Made by a program: the position numbers and the translations under genes
Notes under the pieces: generated by a model
What the model saw: the letters and a program-made list of their open reading frames with translations, nothing else
What the model was told of the DNA's origin: nothing
Database searches by the model: none
Source of the DNA: UBA3871 sp002392265
Lineage (GTDB): Bacteria > Bacillota > Clostridia > Peptostreptococcales > Anaerovoracaceae
DNA length: 45,779 bases
Assembly (NCBI GenBank): GCA_946614255.1
Contig: CAMOGS010000050.1
Location: 1 to 45,779 of the forward strand
Reading direction: 5' to 3'
Part shown: piece by piece, positions 25,426 to 33,342 of the stretch
How positions within the stretch are numbered: the first letter of the stretch is position 1
Layout of the letters: the number at the start of each line of letters is the position of its first letter

Positions 25426-26163
25426 TTAGTTCTGTTCTCCCGTTGTCATCATGACCATCATGTCGAGCTTGTTGAAAAGAGATCTTTCCAGTCCGCTGTA
25501 AAGTGGGCCTATGTCTTCTTTTTTCAGATAAGTCTCGATGGCCTTGTTGTATTCGCTTTCGCTGAAATTAAAGGTAAATACAGGATATCCCTTTGACATC
25601 ATGTAGTAATATAGCCCGATTCTCGCCATCTCGCTGCTGACCTCGTCAAATGGAAAGATTTCGATCAGGCGGCAGTGAAAATGCGCAGCCTTTAACAGCT
25701 CGTTTCCGCCAAACTCATCGTCGTTTTCACGTGCCATCCACTTCATCAGTATGTCCATCTGCTCGGGCACATCGAGAAAATGAGGCGGTGTATAGGAAAG
25801 CTCGTAAATAACAGGATTATCCTTTCTGTAGACATCCGCACCGGCATCCTCTGTCAGAATTGAATAAAGCCTGAGCAGAGTGCGCAGATTAAGAGAGCTT
25901 TTCATTTCCGACAAATCGGTCATTTCCTCCTGCAGTCTCCTGTATCTTTCGAGCATGATATGCTCATGAACGGTCGCCTCCCTGACCACGTTTCCCTTTA
26001 ACATATCGCGGGTACTTTCTCTGGAAAGCGGGGAACCCGAAAGTCTCAGGGTTGTAAATATCATATCCTCGAGATTCATCTCGGATATTGCATTAACCAC
26101 ACCGGGTGCAAAAGGCACTCTCGCCTCGAGCATTGCTTTTTTCCTGCGTATTTCCCTATACAT
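25426..26163 (-). CDS. Catalytically degenerate Fic-domain protein
   Basis: 245 residues in the Fic fold pattern. 'LRLSGSPLSRESTRDMLKG' (39-57) matches the region IEGN(xx)T-xEE of Fic proteins; 'YTPPHFLDVPEQMDILMKWM' (124-143) matches the conserved YxPP...VPxLMxxLxxW segment; 'LLKAAHFHCRLIEIFPFDEV' leads into the Fic motif. The motif HPFx(D/E)GNGRxxR reads FPFDEVSSEMAR (170-181): the catalytic His is Phe and the GNGR anion loop is gone, while P, F, E and the last Arg stay. The inhibitory (S/T)xxxE(G/N) is T38xxxS42G43, so the Glu is also lost. AMP transfer is not expected. Start: the ATG at 26163 has GGAG eight bases upstream; an in-frame TTG at 26169 is rejected. It lies 2 bp after the mgtC-like gene. 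Confidence 0.75.
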   Translation of the reverse strand: MYREIRRKKAMLEARVPFAPGVVNAISEMNLEDMIFTTLRLSGSPLSRESTRDMLKGNVVREATVHEHIMLERYRRLQEEMTDLSEMKSSLNLRTLLRLYSILTEDAGADVYRKDNPVIYELSYTPPHFLDVPEQMDILMKWMARENDDEFGGNELLKAAHFHCRLIEIFPFDEVSSEMARIGLYYYMMSKGYPVFTFNFSESEYNKAIETYLKKEDIGPLYSGLERSLFNKLDMMVMMTTGEQN

Positions 26164-26165
26164 TA

Positions 26166-26885
26166 TCAAAGCTCCTCAAGTATATACAAACCTTCGTAAT
26201 CGTTTAATATGTGCATCAGCTCATCTCCGGTCATGTCATCAGGCCTCTCGAGCATTACTCTGAAGCTGATGCCGCCTGCCACAAGCGGTGGTGTCTTGCT
26301 GATTGTAGTCTTTCTGATATTGATTTTTGCCTCTTTCAGGCTCGCAATGTAGCCCTTGAAGCTGCGTGCGTCCTGAAGCTCAATGTGCATAGTATAGAGC
26401 TTGCTCTCCTTTAGCACTCTGTCTTCAAGCTTTGGCAGAAATGCCAGTACGACCAAAATCAGCACCGCTGCGATGATTGCGGCCGAAAAGTAGCCTATGC
26501 CTATCGCCAGCCCCAGACAAGCACTCGCCCAAAGGCCCGCCGCTGTCGTAAGCCCCACGACATGCCTTCCCGCAAGCACTATCGTCCCCGCTCCGAGGAA
26601 GCCGACGCCTGTGATTACCTGCGCGCCGAGTCTGGCGGGGTCTGCTGTGCCGCTGATATACTCTACTATGTACTGATTTGTCATCATGGCGATACATGCG
26701 CCTATGCAGACAAGTATATAAGTTCTAAAGCCCGCATTCTGCCTGTGTACGCCCCTTTCGAGACCTATGCACCCGCTGAGCAGTGTCGCAAGTATCAGCT
26801 TGAAAAGCACAGCCAGAAAGTCCGTGCCTCCAAAGATAATGCTCATTCTGTCGAATGCTGCGTTAATAATGTCAAGTACAATCAT
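26166..26885 (-). CDS. MgtC/SapB-family membrane protein
   Basis: 239 residues. Residues about 20-155 are the MgtC domain with five transmembrane helices and the signatures LSGCIGLERGVHRQNAGFRTYILVCIGAC and QVITGVGFLGAGTI, followed by GLTTAAGLWASACLGLAIGIGYF. Residues about 160-239 form an ACT-like cytosolic domain. MgtC proteins affect Mg2+ homeostasis, F-ATPase activity or membrane potential under Mg2+ limitation; they are not proven transporters. The gene overlaps thrB by 14 bp, an odd coupling of a membrane protein with threonine biosynthesis. Confidence 0.9.
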   Translation of the reverse strand: MIVLDIINAAFDRMSIIFGGTDFLAVLFKLILATLLSGCIGLERGVHRQNAGFRTYILVCIGACIAMMTNQYIVEYISGTADPARLGAQVITGVGFLGAGTIVLAGRHVVGLTTAAGLWASACLGLAIGIGYFSAAIIAAVLILVVLAFLPKLEDRVLKESKLYTMHIELQDARSFKGYIASLKEAKINIRKTTISKTPPLVAGGISFRVMLERPDDMTGDELMHILNDYEGLYILEEL

Positions 26886-27816
26886 TATTTACCCTCTTTT
26901 CGATTAAATCACTCACTACACCTTCGTTATCCACATCGACTGCCATGATGGTCCATCCCGGCAGCTCCTCCTTTGTTTTTTCTCTGAGCTTTTCTGCGAA
27001 AGCCTTGCTGTCACCCTTTAAAAGCGCCAGCTGAGTAGGACCCGCACCCGATAGACAGTATGTAATTATGCCGATTTCGCGAGCCGCCTTTTCAGCAGTC
27101 TCATAGCCCGGAATGAGTCCCTTTCTGTATTCCTGATGAAGTCTGTCTCTGAGAGCCGCATCGATCAGCTTTTCGTCTCCCAGCTCCATCGCCTTTAAAA
27201 GAACTGCTCCGTGTGAAATATTGTAAATCGCACTCTTGTAATCCAGGCTCTTTGGCAGCACGCTTCTGGAAAGCTCTGTTGAAAGCTGGAAATCCGGAAT
27301 GATTACAACAGCGTGGATGCTTTCGTGAATATCGTATCTGACGGTATAGGCTTCTCCATCTTCCATCATCGAAGCGTTCAGCCCGCCCTTTACCGCTGCT
27401 GCAATATTGTCGGGATGACCTTCAATTCCTGTTGCGGTTGCGATTATTTCCTCGTCTGTAAGCCTTTCGTCGTGAAGCTCGCTTGCTGCCTTTACTCCCG
27501 CTGTCAGGAGCGCTGCCGACGAACCGAGTCCTCTGCAGATGGGAATCTGATGCTCAATGCTGATGCACATTCCGGGCTCACAAGGAATCTTCATGTAATT
27601 CATTGCAGCTCTGTATCCTTGGTACACCAGATTATCCTCTGTGCAGTATTCCCTGCTGACATTTTTGAAGGTCAGCTCGTCGCTGTCGGTCAGTTCTACC
27701 GTTATCTTATTGTACAGCTTTAGTGCCATGCCGAAGCTGTCAAAGCCGGGTCCTATGTTTGCAGTAGTGGCAGGCACCCTTATGACCGCTGCTTTGCCTA
27801 AATTATCATTACCCAT
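26872..27816 (-). CDS. thrB: Homoserine kinase
   Basis: 314 residues, GHMP kinase superfamily. VPATTANIGPGFDSFGMAL is the N-terminal signature; the ATP-binding motif is PICRGLGSSAALLTAGVKAA, and the C-terminal GIITYCLSGAGPTQLAL is GHMP motif 3. It phosphorylates L-homoserine to O-phosphohomoserine, the substrate of ThrC encoded 6 bp upstream. GGGAG lies before the ATG. With asd and lysC further upstream, most of the route from aspartate to threonine lies in the window; homoserine dehydrogenase is not seen. Confidence 0.95.
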   Translation of the reverse strand: MGNDNLGKAAVIRVPATTANIGPGFDSFGMALKLYNKITVELTDSDELTFKNVSREYCTEDNLVYQGYRAAMNYMKIPCEPGMCISIEHQIPICRGLGSSAALLTAGVKAASELHDERLTDEEIIATATGIEGHPDNIAAAVKGGLNASMMEDGEAYTVRYDIHESIHAVVIIPDFQLSTELSRSVLPKSLDYKSAIYNISHGAVLLKAMELGDEKLIDAALRDRLHQEYRKGLIPGYETAEKAAREIGIITYCLSGAGPTQLALLKGDSKAFAEKLREKTKEELPGWTIMAVDVDNEGVVSDLIEKRVNNDCT

Positions 27817-27822
27817 TTTTAA

Positions 27823-29322
27823 TCACTCCCTTATTTTTGACAGAACATAGTCTGTTATCTCTTCTTTGTTTGCCACATCCCTGTGCAGAAGCTCCTTTGA
27901 GCGAAGCCCTGCAAGTCCTGCAGGCACCGTTGTGCTGCTGAGCCTTGAAATCCTTTCCATGGCTTCAAACTCATCGCCCTTTGCTTCGCCGCCCTCAATT
28001 GCAGCCAGTACCGCGAGCGGGAACTTGTATGGGCTGGCCGTGCTCAGAACCACTGTCGGGCTGCTGCCTGCCTTTTCGCCGCTTGCTTCATACTGCTCTG
28101 CCACATTCCATGCAACTGCCGTGTGGGTGTCACAAACGTAGCCGTAATCCTTAAAGACTTTAGAAATAGTGGCCGCAGCAGATGCATCACTGCAGTATCC
28201 CGCATAATATGTGCGTCTGAGGTTTTCCAGTGTTTCGCCGCTTACCGTATATTCGCCTGCAGTCTTTAATTCCTCCATCCGGGCGGAAACCTTTTTTGTA
28301 TCGCCGCCGCTTGCGAGGAAAAGCATTCTCTCAAGATTGCTCGATACCAGAATGTCCATTGACGGTGAGGTTGTCTTTATGAACGGTCTCTTTCTGCTGT
28401 ATACTCCGGTGCGAAGGAAATCCGTCAGCACGTTGTTTGCGTTTGAAGCGCAAACGAGTCTTCCCACAGGCAGCCCCAGACACTTTGCAAAGTATCCTGC
28501 CAGTATGTCACCGAAATTGCCCGTCGGAACCACGAAATCAACAGTATCCCCGATTTTGATGCGGCCGCCTCTTACCAAATCACTGTATGCCTTGAAATAG
28601 TATGTCAGCTGCGGTGCAAGGCGCCCTATGTTTATAGAGTTTGCACTGGAAAGTGCAGTTTTTGCCTTTGCAAGCTCTGCCTCGAAATCCCCGTCGTTTG
28701 CTGCAAGCTCGAATACCTTTTTTACGGCTGTCTGGGCATCGTCAAAATTCCCTCTGATTGCGCAGACATGTACATTGTCTCCCTGCTGAGTAACCATCTG
28801 AAGCTTTTGAACCTCACTGACACCGTTTTCAGGGAAAAATACGATAATGCCGACGCCCGGCACATCGTGAAATCCCTCGAGTGCAGCCTTTCCGGTATCG
28901 CCTGATGTCGCCGTCAGAATCAATGTCCTGCTGCTGTCTCCCGTCTGCTTTTTGGCAGCGGAAATCAGCTGCGGCAGCATTGAAAGCGCCACATCCTTAA
29001 ATGCTGATGTCGGGCCTCTGAAAAGCTCGAGGACATATTTGTTTCCAACCTTTACAAGCGGGGTCAGATCTTCGGTTTCAAACTTTCCCGTATATGCCCT
29101 TTCAACCAGAGCCGCCATGTCGTCAAAATCCGGCAGAATTGCGCCAATTACCTTTGTTGCTATTTCCTTTGCGCTGCATCCTAAAACGCAGTTTTTGTAA
29201 TCGAAGCTTATTTTGTCAAAGCTTTCCGGCAGGAACAGTCCGCCGTCAGGTGCCATGCCCGCAAGCACAGCCTGCAGTCCGTCACAGCTGATGTCTCTGC
29301 TTCTGGTGCTGATGTATTTCAT
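27823..29322 (-). CDS. thrC: Threonine synthase
   Basis: 499 residues, the longer ThrC class found in many Gram-positives and yeast. N-terminal YISTRSR and GGLFLPESF; PLP-binding Lys in GPTSAFKDVALSMLP; phosphate loop TATSGDTGKAALEGF; VPTGNFGDILAGY. It converts O-phosphohomoserine to threonine. GGAGG is eight bases before the ATG. A GC-rich hairpin with T-tract lies only about 33 bp upstream (terminator of asd) and no convincing promoter was seen between them, so thrC may be transcribed by read-through. Confidence 0.95.
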   Translation of the reverse strand: MKYISTRSRDISCDGLQAVLAGMAPDGGLFLPESFDKISFDYKNCVLGCSAKEIATKVIGAILPDFDDMAALVERAYTGKFETEDLTPLVKVGNKYVLELFRGPTSAFKDVALSMLPQLISAAKKQTGDSSRTLILTATSGDTGKAALEGFHDVPGVGIIVFFPENGVSEVQKLQMVTQQGDNVHVCAIRGNFDDAQTAVKKVFELAANDGDFEAELAKAKTALSSANSINIGRLAPQLTYYFKAYSDLVRGGRIKIGDTVDFVVPTGNFGDILAGYFAKCLGLPVGRLVCASNANNVLTDFLRTGVYSRKRPFIKTTSPSMDILVSSNLERMLFLASGGDTKKVSARMEELKTAGEYTVSGETLENLRRTYYAGYCSDASAAATISKVFKDYGYVCDTHTAVAWNVAEQYEASGEKAGSSPTVVLSTASPYKFPLAVLAAIEGGEAKGDEFEAMERISRLSSTTVPAGLAGLRSKELLHRDVANKEEITDYVLSKIRE

Positions 29323-29354
29323 CTGTGTTTTCCTCCGTGTATCCGGTAAATTAC

Positions 29355-29386
29355 AAAAACGCGCCTTTGTTAAACACGGTGGCGCG
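29355..29386 (-). terminator. Intrinsic terminator after asd, just upstream of thrC
   Basis: On the minus strand CGCGCC (29381-29386) and GGCGCG (29360-29365) pair around a 15-base loop and TTTTT (29355-29359) follows. It lies 10 bp after the asd stop and 33 bp before the thrC ATG, so it could also act as an attenuator within an asd-thrC transcript. Confidence 0.75.
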
Positions 29387-29395
29387 CTTAATTTT

Positions 29396-30394
29396 TTATA
29401 TCAGAAGCTCTGCAATCTGAACGGCATTTGTTGCCGCACCCTTTCTGACCTGATCGCCGCAGCACCATATATTAAGCCCGTTTGGTGCGACGAGGTCACG
29501 ACGAATACGTCCTACGAATACGAGATCCTGGTCGGATGTATCAAGCGGCATAGGATATTCGTGGTTTGCGAGATTGTCCACCAGTCTGCAGCCCGGAGCC
29601 TTTGCAATTACCGCTCTTGCTTCCTCTACGCTGATAGGCTTTTCCGTATAAACAACCACCGAAATGGAATGGCTGCGAACTACAGGTACTCTGACACATG
29701 TGCAGCTGACGTCCATTTCCGGCAGGTGCATTATCTTTCTGCCCTCGTTTTGGAGCTTCATTTCTTCTGAAGTGTATCCGTCGAACTTTTCTCCGCCGAT
29801 TTCAGGAATCAGGTTGTAGGCAATCTGGTGCCTGAATACCTTTGGCTGCACCTTGCCACCGTTTTCAAGAACCTTTACCTCTTCAGCGAGCTCAATAGGA
29901 CCGCCTGCGCCTGCGCCGGATACGGCCTGATAAGTACTCGCTACCATGTCGGTAATCTTGCTGATGCTGTTTAATGCGTTAACCGCAACGCATGTAATGA
30001 TAGTAGTGCAGTTAGGATTTGCGATTATGCCCTTGTGCAGCTTCGCATCTCCCGGATTGATTTCAGGCACTACCAGCGGAACCTCCGGGTCCATTCTGAA
30101 TGCCGATGAATTGTCGATAAATACGGCGCCCGAAGCTTTTATTGCGGGTGCAAACTTTTCCGCTATATCATTTTCGGCTGCGCCGAGAACTATGTCAAGT
30201 CCGCCGAAGGCGTCATCCTTTGCCTCCTGCACGGTAATTTCCTTCCCCGCAAAGGCCAGCTTTTTGCCTGCAGAGTTTGCGCTTGCAAGAAGTCTCAGCT
30301 CTCCGACCGGGAATTTCCTTTCTTCGAGAATCTTCATCATCTCACGGCCGACAGCCCCTGTCGCACCCAAAATTCCCACTTTATATGTTTTCAT
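29396..30394 (-). CDS. asd: Aspartate-semialdehyde dehydrogenase
   Basis: 332 residues. NADP-binding GILGATGAVGREMMKIL at the N terminus, active-site Cys in NPNCTTIITCVA, EINPGD, and QAVSGAGAGGPIEL are family hallmarks. It reduces aspartyl phosphate to aspartate semialdehyde, the branch point to lysine/diaminopimelate and threonine. Start: AAAGGAG is nine bases upstream of the ATG at 30394; the frame runs on to a GTG at 30415, which itself sits over the Shine-Dalgarno and is rejected. lysC lies upstream across the palindromic element, and a terminator follows the stop. Confidence 0.95.
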   Translation of the reverse strand: MKTYKVGILGATGAVGREMMKILEERKFPVGELRLLASANSAGKKLAFAGKEITVQEAKDDAFGGLDIVLGAAENDIAEKFAPAIKASGAVFIDNSSAFRMDPEVPLVVPEINPGDAKLHKGIIANPNCTTIITCVAVNALNSISKITDMVASTYQAVSGAGAGGPIELAEEVKVLENGGKVQPKVFRHQIAYNLIPEIGGEKFDGYTSEEMKLQNEGRKIMHLPEMDVSCTCVRVPVVRSHSISVVVYTEKPISVEEARAVIAKAPGCRLVDNLANHEYPMPLDTSDQDLVFVGRIRRDLVAPNGLNIWCCGDQVRKGAATNAVQIAELLI

Positions 30395-30431
30395 GTTATG
30401 CATCTCCTTTCTCACTTGTCGCAGACCAGGC

Positions 30432-30548
30432 GCAGGAAAAATGTTCTGTGGGTAGGAAAACGAGGAATTGGACTCGCAGCGTACATATAGTACGTGAGAA
30501 TCCGATTCCGAAGTTTGACACCGCCACAGGGCATTTTAACAAGCCTGC
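30432..30548. repeat. About 117-bp imperfect palindrome between lysC and asd
   Basis: Two arms of about 55 bases face each other around ATATA (30485-30489): inner CGTAC/GTACG, then GGAATTGGA (30464-30472) with TCCGATTCC (30501-30509), AAAC/GTTT, CTGTGG (30446-30451) with CCACAG (30524-30529), AAAATG (30438-30443) with CATTTT (30532-30537), and outermost GCAGG (30432-30436) with CCTGC (30544-30548). Several mismatches are T-G pairs when read as plus-strand RNA. There is no T-tract and no ORF. It could be a MITE-like or REP-like mobile repeat, or a structured RNA. Confidence 0.8.
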
Positions 30549-30552
30549 AAGC

Positions 30553-31869
30553 CTACTTTACGAAATTGTCGTATAGCACCTGAATGGCATGCTCAAAATC
30601 CTTGTTCTCCACACCTACGATAATGTTCAGCTCGTCAGGACCTTGCGAAATCATTCTGATGTTTACGCCGTTTTCACCAAGGGTTGCAAAAATCTTACCT
30701 GAGGTACCGAGGCGCTGCGCCATTCTGCGGCCTACTGCCGCAACGATTGCGAGGTTTTCGGTTACGCTGATATCGTCAGGCTTGTACTCTCTTTCTATCT
30801 CGCCGAGTATGCTGTAAAGACAAGGTGCAACCTTTTCCGCAGATACCACAAGCGATACGGAATCTATGCCGGATGGAACGTATTCAACCGAGATTCCGTG
30901 CTTTTCAAATATTTCAAGTATTCGTCTGAGCCCGCCTATTTCGGATGAAAGGCCGGTCCTTGCAACGGTTACGGTGGTAAAGTTTCTCCTGCCGGCAATA
31001 CCTGTTATGACTCTTTCGTCCGAATCGAGGCTGTCGTCAAACTTGTCCATAATGAGAGTTCCGGGATGATCCGGCTCATTTGTATTTCTGATGTTCAGGG
31101 CTATATTCTTTTCCTTTACCGGGAAAATCGTTGCCTCGTGAAGAACCTGAGCTCCGATGTAGGAGAGCTCTCTGAGCTCGTCATAGGTTACCCTTTCGAT
31201 AGGCTTTGGATTCTTTACGATGCGCGGGTCTGCCATCAGGATGCCTGAAACATCCGTCCAGTTTTCGTACACATCGGCATCGAGAGCTGCCGCTGCGAGC
31301 GCTCCGGTTATGTCACTGCCGCCTCTGGCGAGAACTTTGATGGTCCCGTCGGGCATTGCGCCGTAAAATCCCGGGATAACAACTCTTCTGTCCGCTGCAA
31401 GCCTCTTTAATGTTTCGTAGCTTTTCTCCTGATCGATACTACCGTCAAATTTGAACTTCAGCCAGAGGCTGGAATCCAAAAAGTCATAGCCGAGCAGGTC
31501 TGCCATAAGTCTTGCGGCAAGGTATTCACCGCGGCTTACCAGCTCATCCTGGCTGATGCCGGATTTCATTTTTGCTTCGATTTCATCGAGCACGTCCTCG
31601 ATATCCGTCTTTAAACCGAGGTCCATTTTGATTTCAATGTATCTTTGACGAATAATGTCATAGATTGAATCGTATTCAACTCCGTACTTTATGTGCGCAT
31701 AGCAAAGGTAAAGCAGATCGGTTATCTTGTGATCGTCGCTGCTGCGCTTTCCGGCTGCGGAAACCACCACTACTCTGCGTGAGCTGTCCGATTCGATGAT
31801 GTTTTTCACTTTTGTGAGCTGGGCGGCATCCGCCATGGATGAACCGCCGAATTTTACTACCTTCAGCAT
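30553..31869 (-). CDS. lysC: Aspartate kinase
   Basis: 438 residues. N-terminal KFGGSSMADAAQL is the aspartokinase signature; LVSRGEYLAARLMADLL and VLARGGSDITGALAAAALDAD are substrate/ATP segments; the C-terminal region from about 295 has two ACT domains (TVTVARTGLSSEIGGLRRILEIFEKHGISVEYV; VAAVGRRMAQRLGTSGKIFATLGENGVNIRMI) for allosteric feedback. It makes aspartyl phosphate for Asd. GGAG is seven bases before the ATG. It follows the carboxyltransferase gene at 24 bp. No lysine riboswitch was recognised upstream. Confidence 0.95.
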   Translation of the reverse strand: MLKVVKFGGSSMADAAQLTKVKNIIESDSSRRVVVVSAAGKRSSDDHKITDLLYLCYAHIKYGVEYDSIYDIIRQRYIEIKMDLGLKTDIEDVLDEIEAKMKSGISQDELVSRGEYLAARLMADLLGYDFLDSSLWLKFKFDGSIDQEKSYETLKRLAADRRVVIPGFYGAMPDGTIKVLARGGSDITGALAAAALDADVYENWTDVSGILMADPRIVKNPKPIERVTYDELRELSYIGAQVLHEATIFPVKEKNIALNIRNTNEPDHPGTLIMDKFDDSLDSDERVITGIAGRRNFTTVTVARTGLSSEIGGLRRILEIFEKHGISVEYVPSGIDSVSLVVSAEKVAPCLYSILGEIEREYKPDDISVTENLAIVAAVGRRMAQRLGTSGKIFATLGENGVNIRMISQGPDELNIIVGVENKDFEHAIQVLYDNFVK

Positions 31870-31893
31870 ATTATATCTCCGTTCCTGTATATT

Positions 31894-33294
31894 TTATGGC
31901 GCAGGATATACGCAATCCTCTTCATTCAGGAAGTCAGGATCGATTGCGTACAGCTTTGCCTCGCGCTTTCTGAAGAAATCGTCGGCAGGCTTCGGGAACA
32001 TTGCCTTTGTCAGCACGTCTTCCTCGCTTGTGATATAACGCGCGCCTTCCTTTCTGATCTTTGGAAGCTCCGGCTCGAGGAGGTCTGCAGGTCTGCAGGT
32101 AATCTGCTCCTCGTCCCCGATAATCTTTTTTATAATTTCAGGCTTTATAGGAATTGTTGTGCGGCCGTATTTTCCGCGTACAAGATCCTTTGCCTCGTTA
32201 GGTACCATCTTGTATCTCTCGCCCGTTACTACATTGAGAACAGCCTGTGTTCCCACAATCTGACTCGACGGTGTAACCAGCGGAGGGTAACCGAAGTCCT
32301 CTCTTACTCTCGGAACCTCAGCGAGAACTTCATCAAATTTATCCATCGCATTAGCCTGCTTCAGCTGGCTGACAAGGTTTGAGAGCATACCGCCCGGCAC
32401 CTGATAGAGAAGTGTCTTTATATCTACGCCCATCAGCTTTGGATCGATGAGCCCTTCTTTTATGTACTTTTCTCTGATCGGTCTGAAGTGCAGTGCCACT
32501 TTGTTTAGCAGCTCGAGGTCAAGTCCTGTGTCGCGCTCGGTGCCTGCAAATGCTGCAACCAGCGGCTCTGTCGGTGGCTGGCTTGTCCCTTCGGCAAACG
32601 GTGAAATGGCGGTGTCTATGATGTCTACGCCTGCTTCTGCGGCCTTGAGGTAGGTCAGGCTGCCCAGCCCGCTTGTTGCATGTGTGTGCAGCTCGATAGG
32701 GATGTCGATTTCGGCCTTCAGCGCCTTTATCAGGTCGTATGTCGTATAAGGGTCGCAAAGCCCTGCCATGTCCTTGATGCAGATTGAATCCGCACCCATC
32801 TGGACGATTTCCTTTGCAAGCTTTATAAAGGTTTCGTTTGTATGTACCGGGCTCTTTGTGTAGGATATTGTGCCCTGCGCATGCCCGCCGTATTTCTTGC
32901 AGGCCTTTATGCTGGCTTCGAGGTTCCTGGTGTCGTTTAATGCATCGAAAATTCTAATGATGTCTATGCCGCCTTCAATTGCCTTTGCAACGAATTCGTC
33001 TACCACGTCATCGGCATAGTGCTTGTAGCCGAGGAGATTTTGCCCGCGGAGAAGCATCTGAAGCTTTGTGTGTTTTACCCGCTTTCTGATTTCTCTGAGC
33101 CTTTCCCAAGGGTCTTCGTCCAAAAATCGGATACATGCGTCATATGTCGCGCCGCCCCACATCTCGAGTGCGTTATATCCTACCTGATCCATTACTTCCA
33201 AAATCGGCAGCATTTCGTCTGTTCTCATCCTGGTAGCCATCAAACTCTGATGTCCGTCTCTAAGTACTGTTTCGGTAATTCTGAGTTTCTCCAT
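31894..33294 (-). CDS. oadA: Pyruvate/oxaloacetate carboxyltransferase (OadA/PycB type) without biotinyl domain
   Basis: 466 residues. ITETVLRDGHQSLMATRMRT is the carboxyltransferase signature; CIKDMAGLCDP carries the carboxylated Lys; ELHTHATSGLG gives the metal-binding His pair; a conserved PYC-OADA domain follows (LSNLVSQLKQANAMDKFDEVL). The protein ends at YPAP with no Pro/Ala linker and no (A/V)MKM biotin site, so a separate biotin carrier is needed, as with 5S-type subunits. It can move CO2 between carboxybiotin and pyruvate or oxaloacetate. In an operon-like row with lysC and asd it could supply oxaloacetate for aspartate; this is inference. No biotin carboxylase or membrane beta subunit is in the window. 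Confidence 0.88.
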   Translation of the reverse strand: MEKLRITETVLRDGHQSLMATRMRTDEMLPILEVMDQVGYNALEMWGGATYDACIRFLDEDPWERLREIRKRVKHTKLQMLLRGQNLLGYKHYADDVVDEFVAKAIEGGIDIIRIFDALNDTRNLEASIKACKKYGGHAQGTISYTKSPVHTNETFIKLAKEIVQMGADSICIKDMAGLCDPYTTYDLIKALKAEIDIPIELHTHATSGLGSLTYLKAAEAGVDIIDTAISPFAEGTSQPPTEPLVAAFAGTERDTGLDLELLNKVALHFRPIREKYIKEGLIDPKLMGVDIKTLLYQVPGGMLSNLVSQLKQANAMDKFDEVLAEVPRVREDFGYPPLVTPSSQIVGTQAVLNVVTGERYKMVPNEAKDLVRGKYGRTTIPIKPEIIKKIIGDEEQITCRPADLLEPELPKIRKEGARYITSEEDVLTKAMFPKPADDFFRKREAKLYAIDPDFLNEEDCVYPAP

Positions 33295-33342
33295 GTGCGT
33301 ACCTCACTTTCATTAATTATTATTCTACATACCTGTTTATTT

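Noticed and set aside
25426..26163. Active Fic AMP-transferase
   Set aside because: The catalytic His and the GNGR loop are absent.
29323..29395. T-box or threonine leader upstream of thrC
   Set aside because: The gap is only 73 bp, with no T-box core and no Thr-rich leader peptide; it is explained by the asd terminator.
30432..30548. Ordinary rho-independent terminator of lysC
   Set aside because: The stem is far too long and no T-tract follows on the minus strand.
33295..33342. Lysine riboswitch ahead of the oadA-lysC row
   Set aside because: The gap is 48 bp, far too short for an L-box, and none of its conserved elements was seen in it or before lysC.
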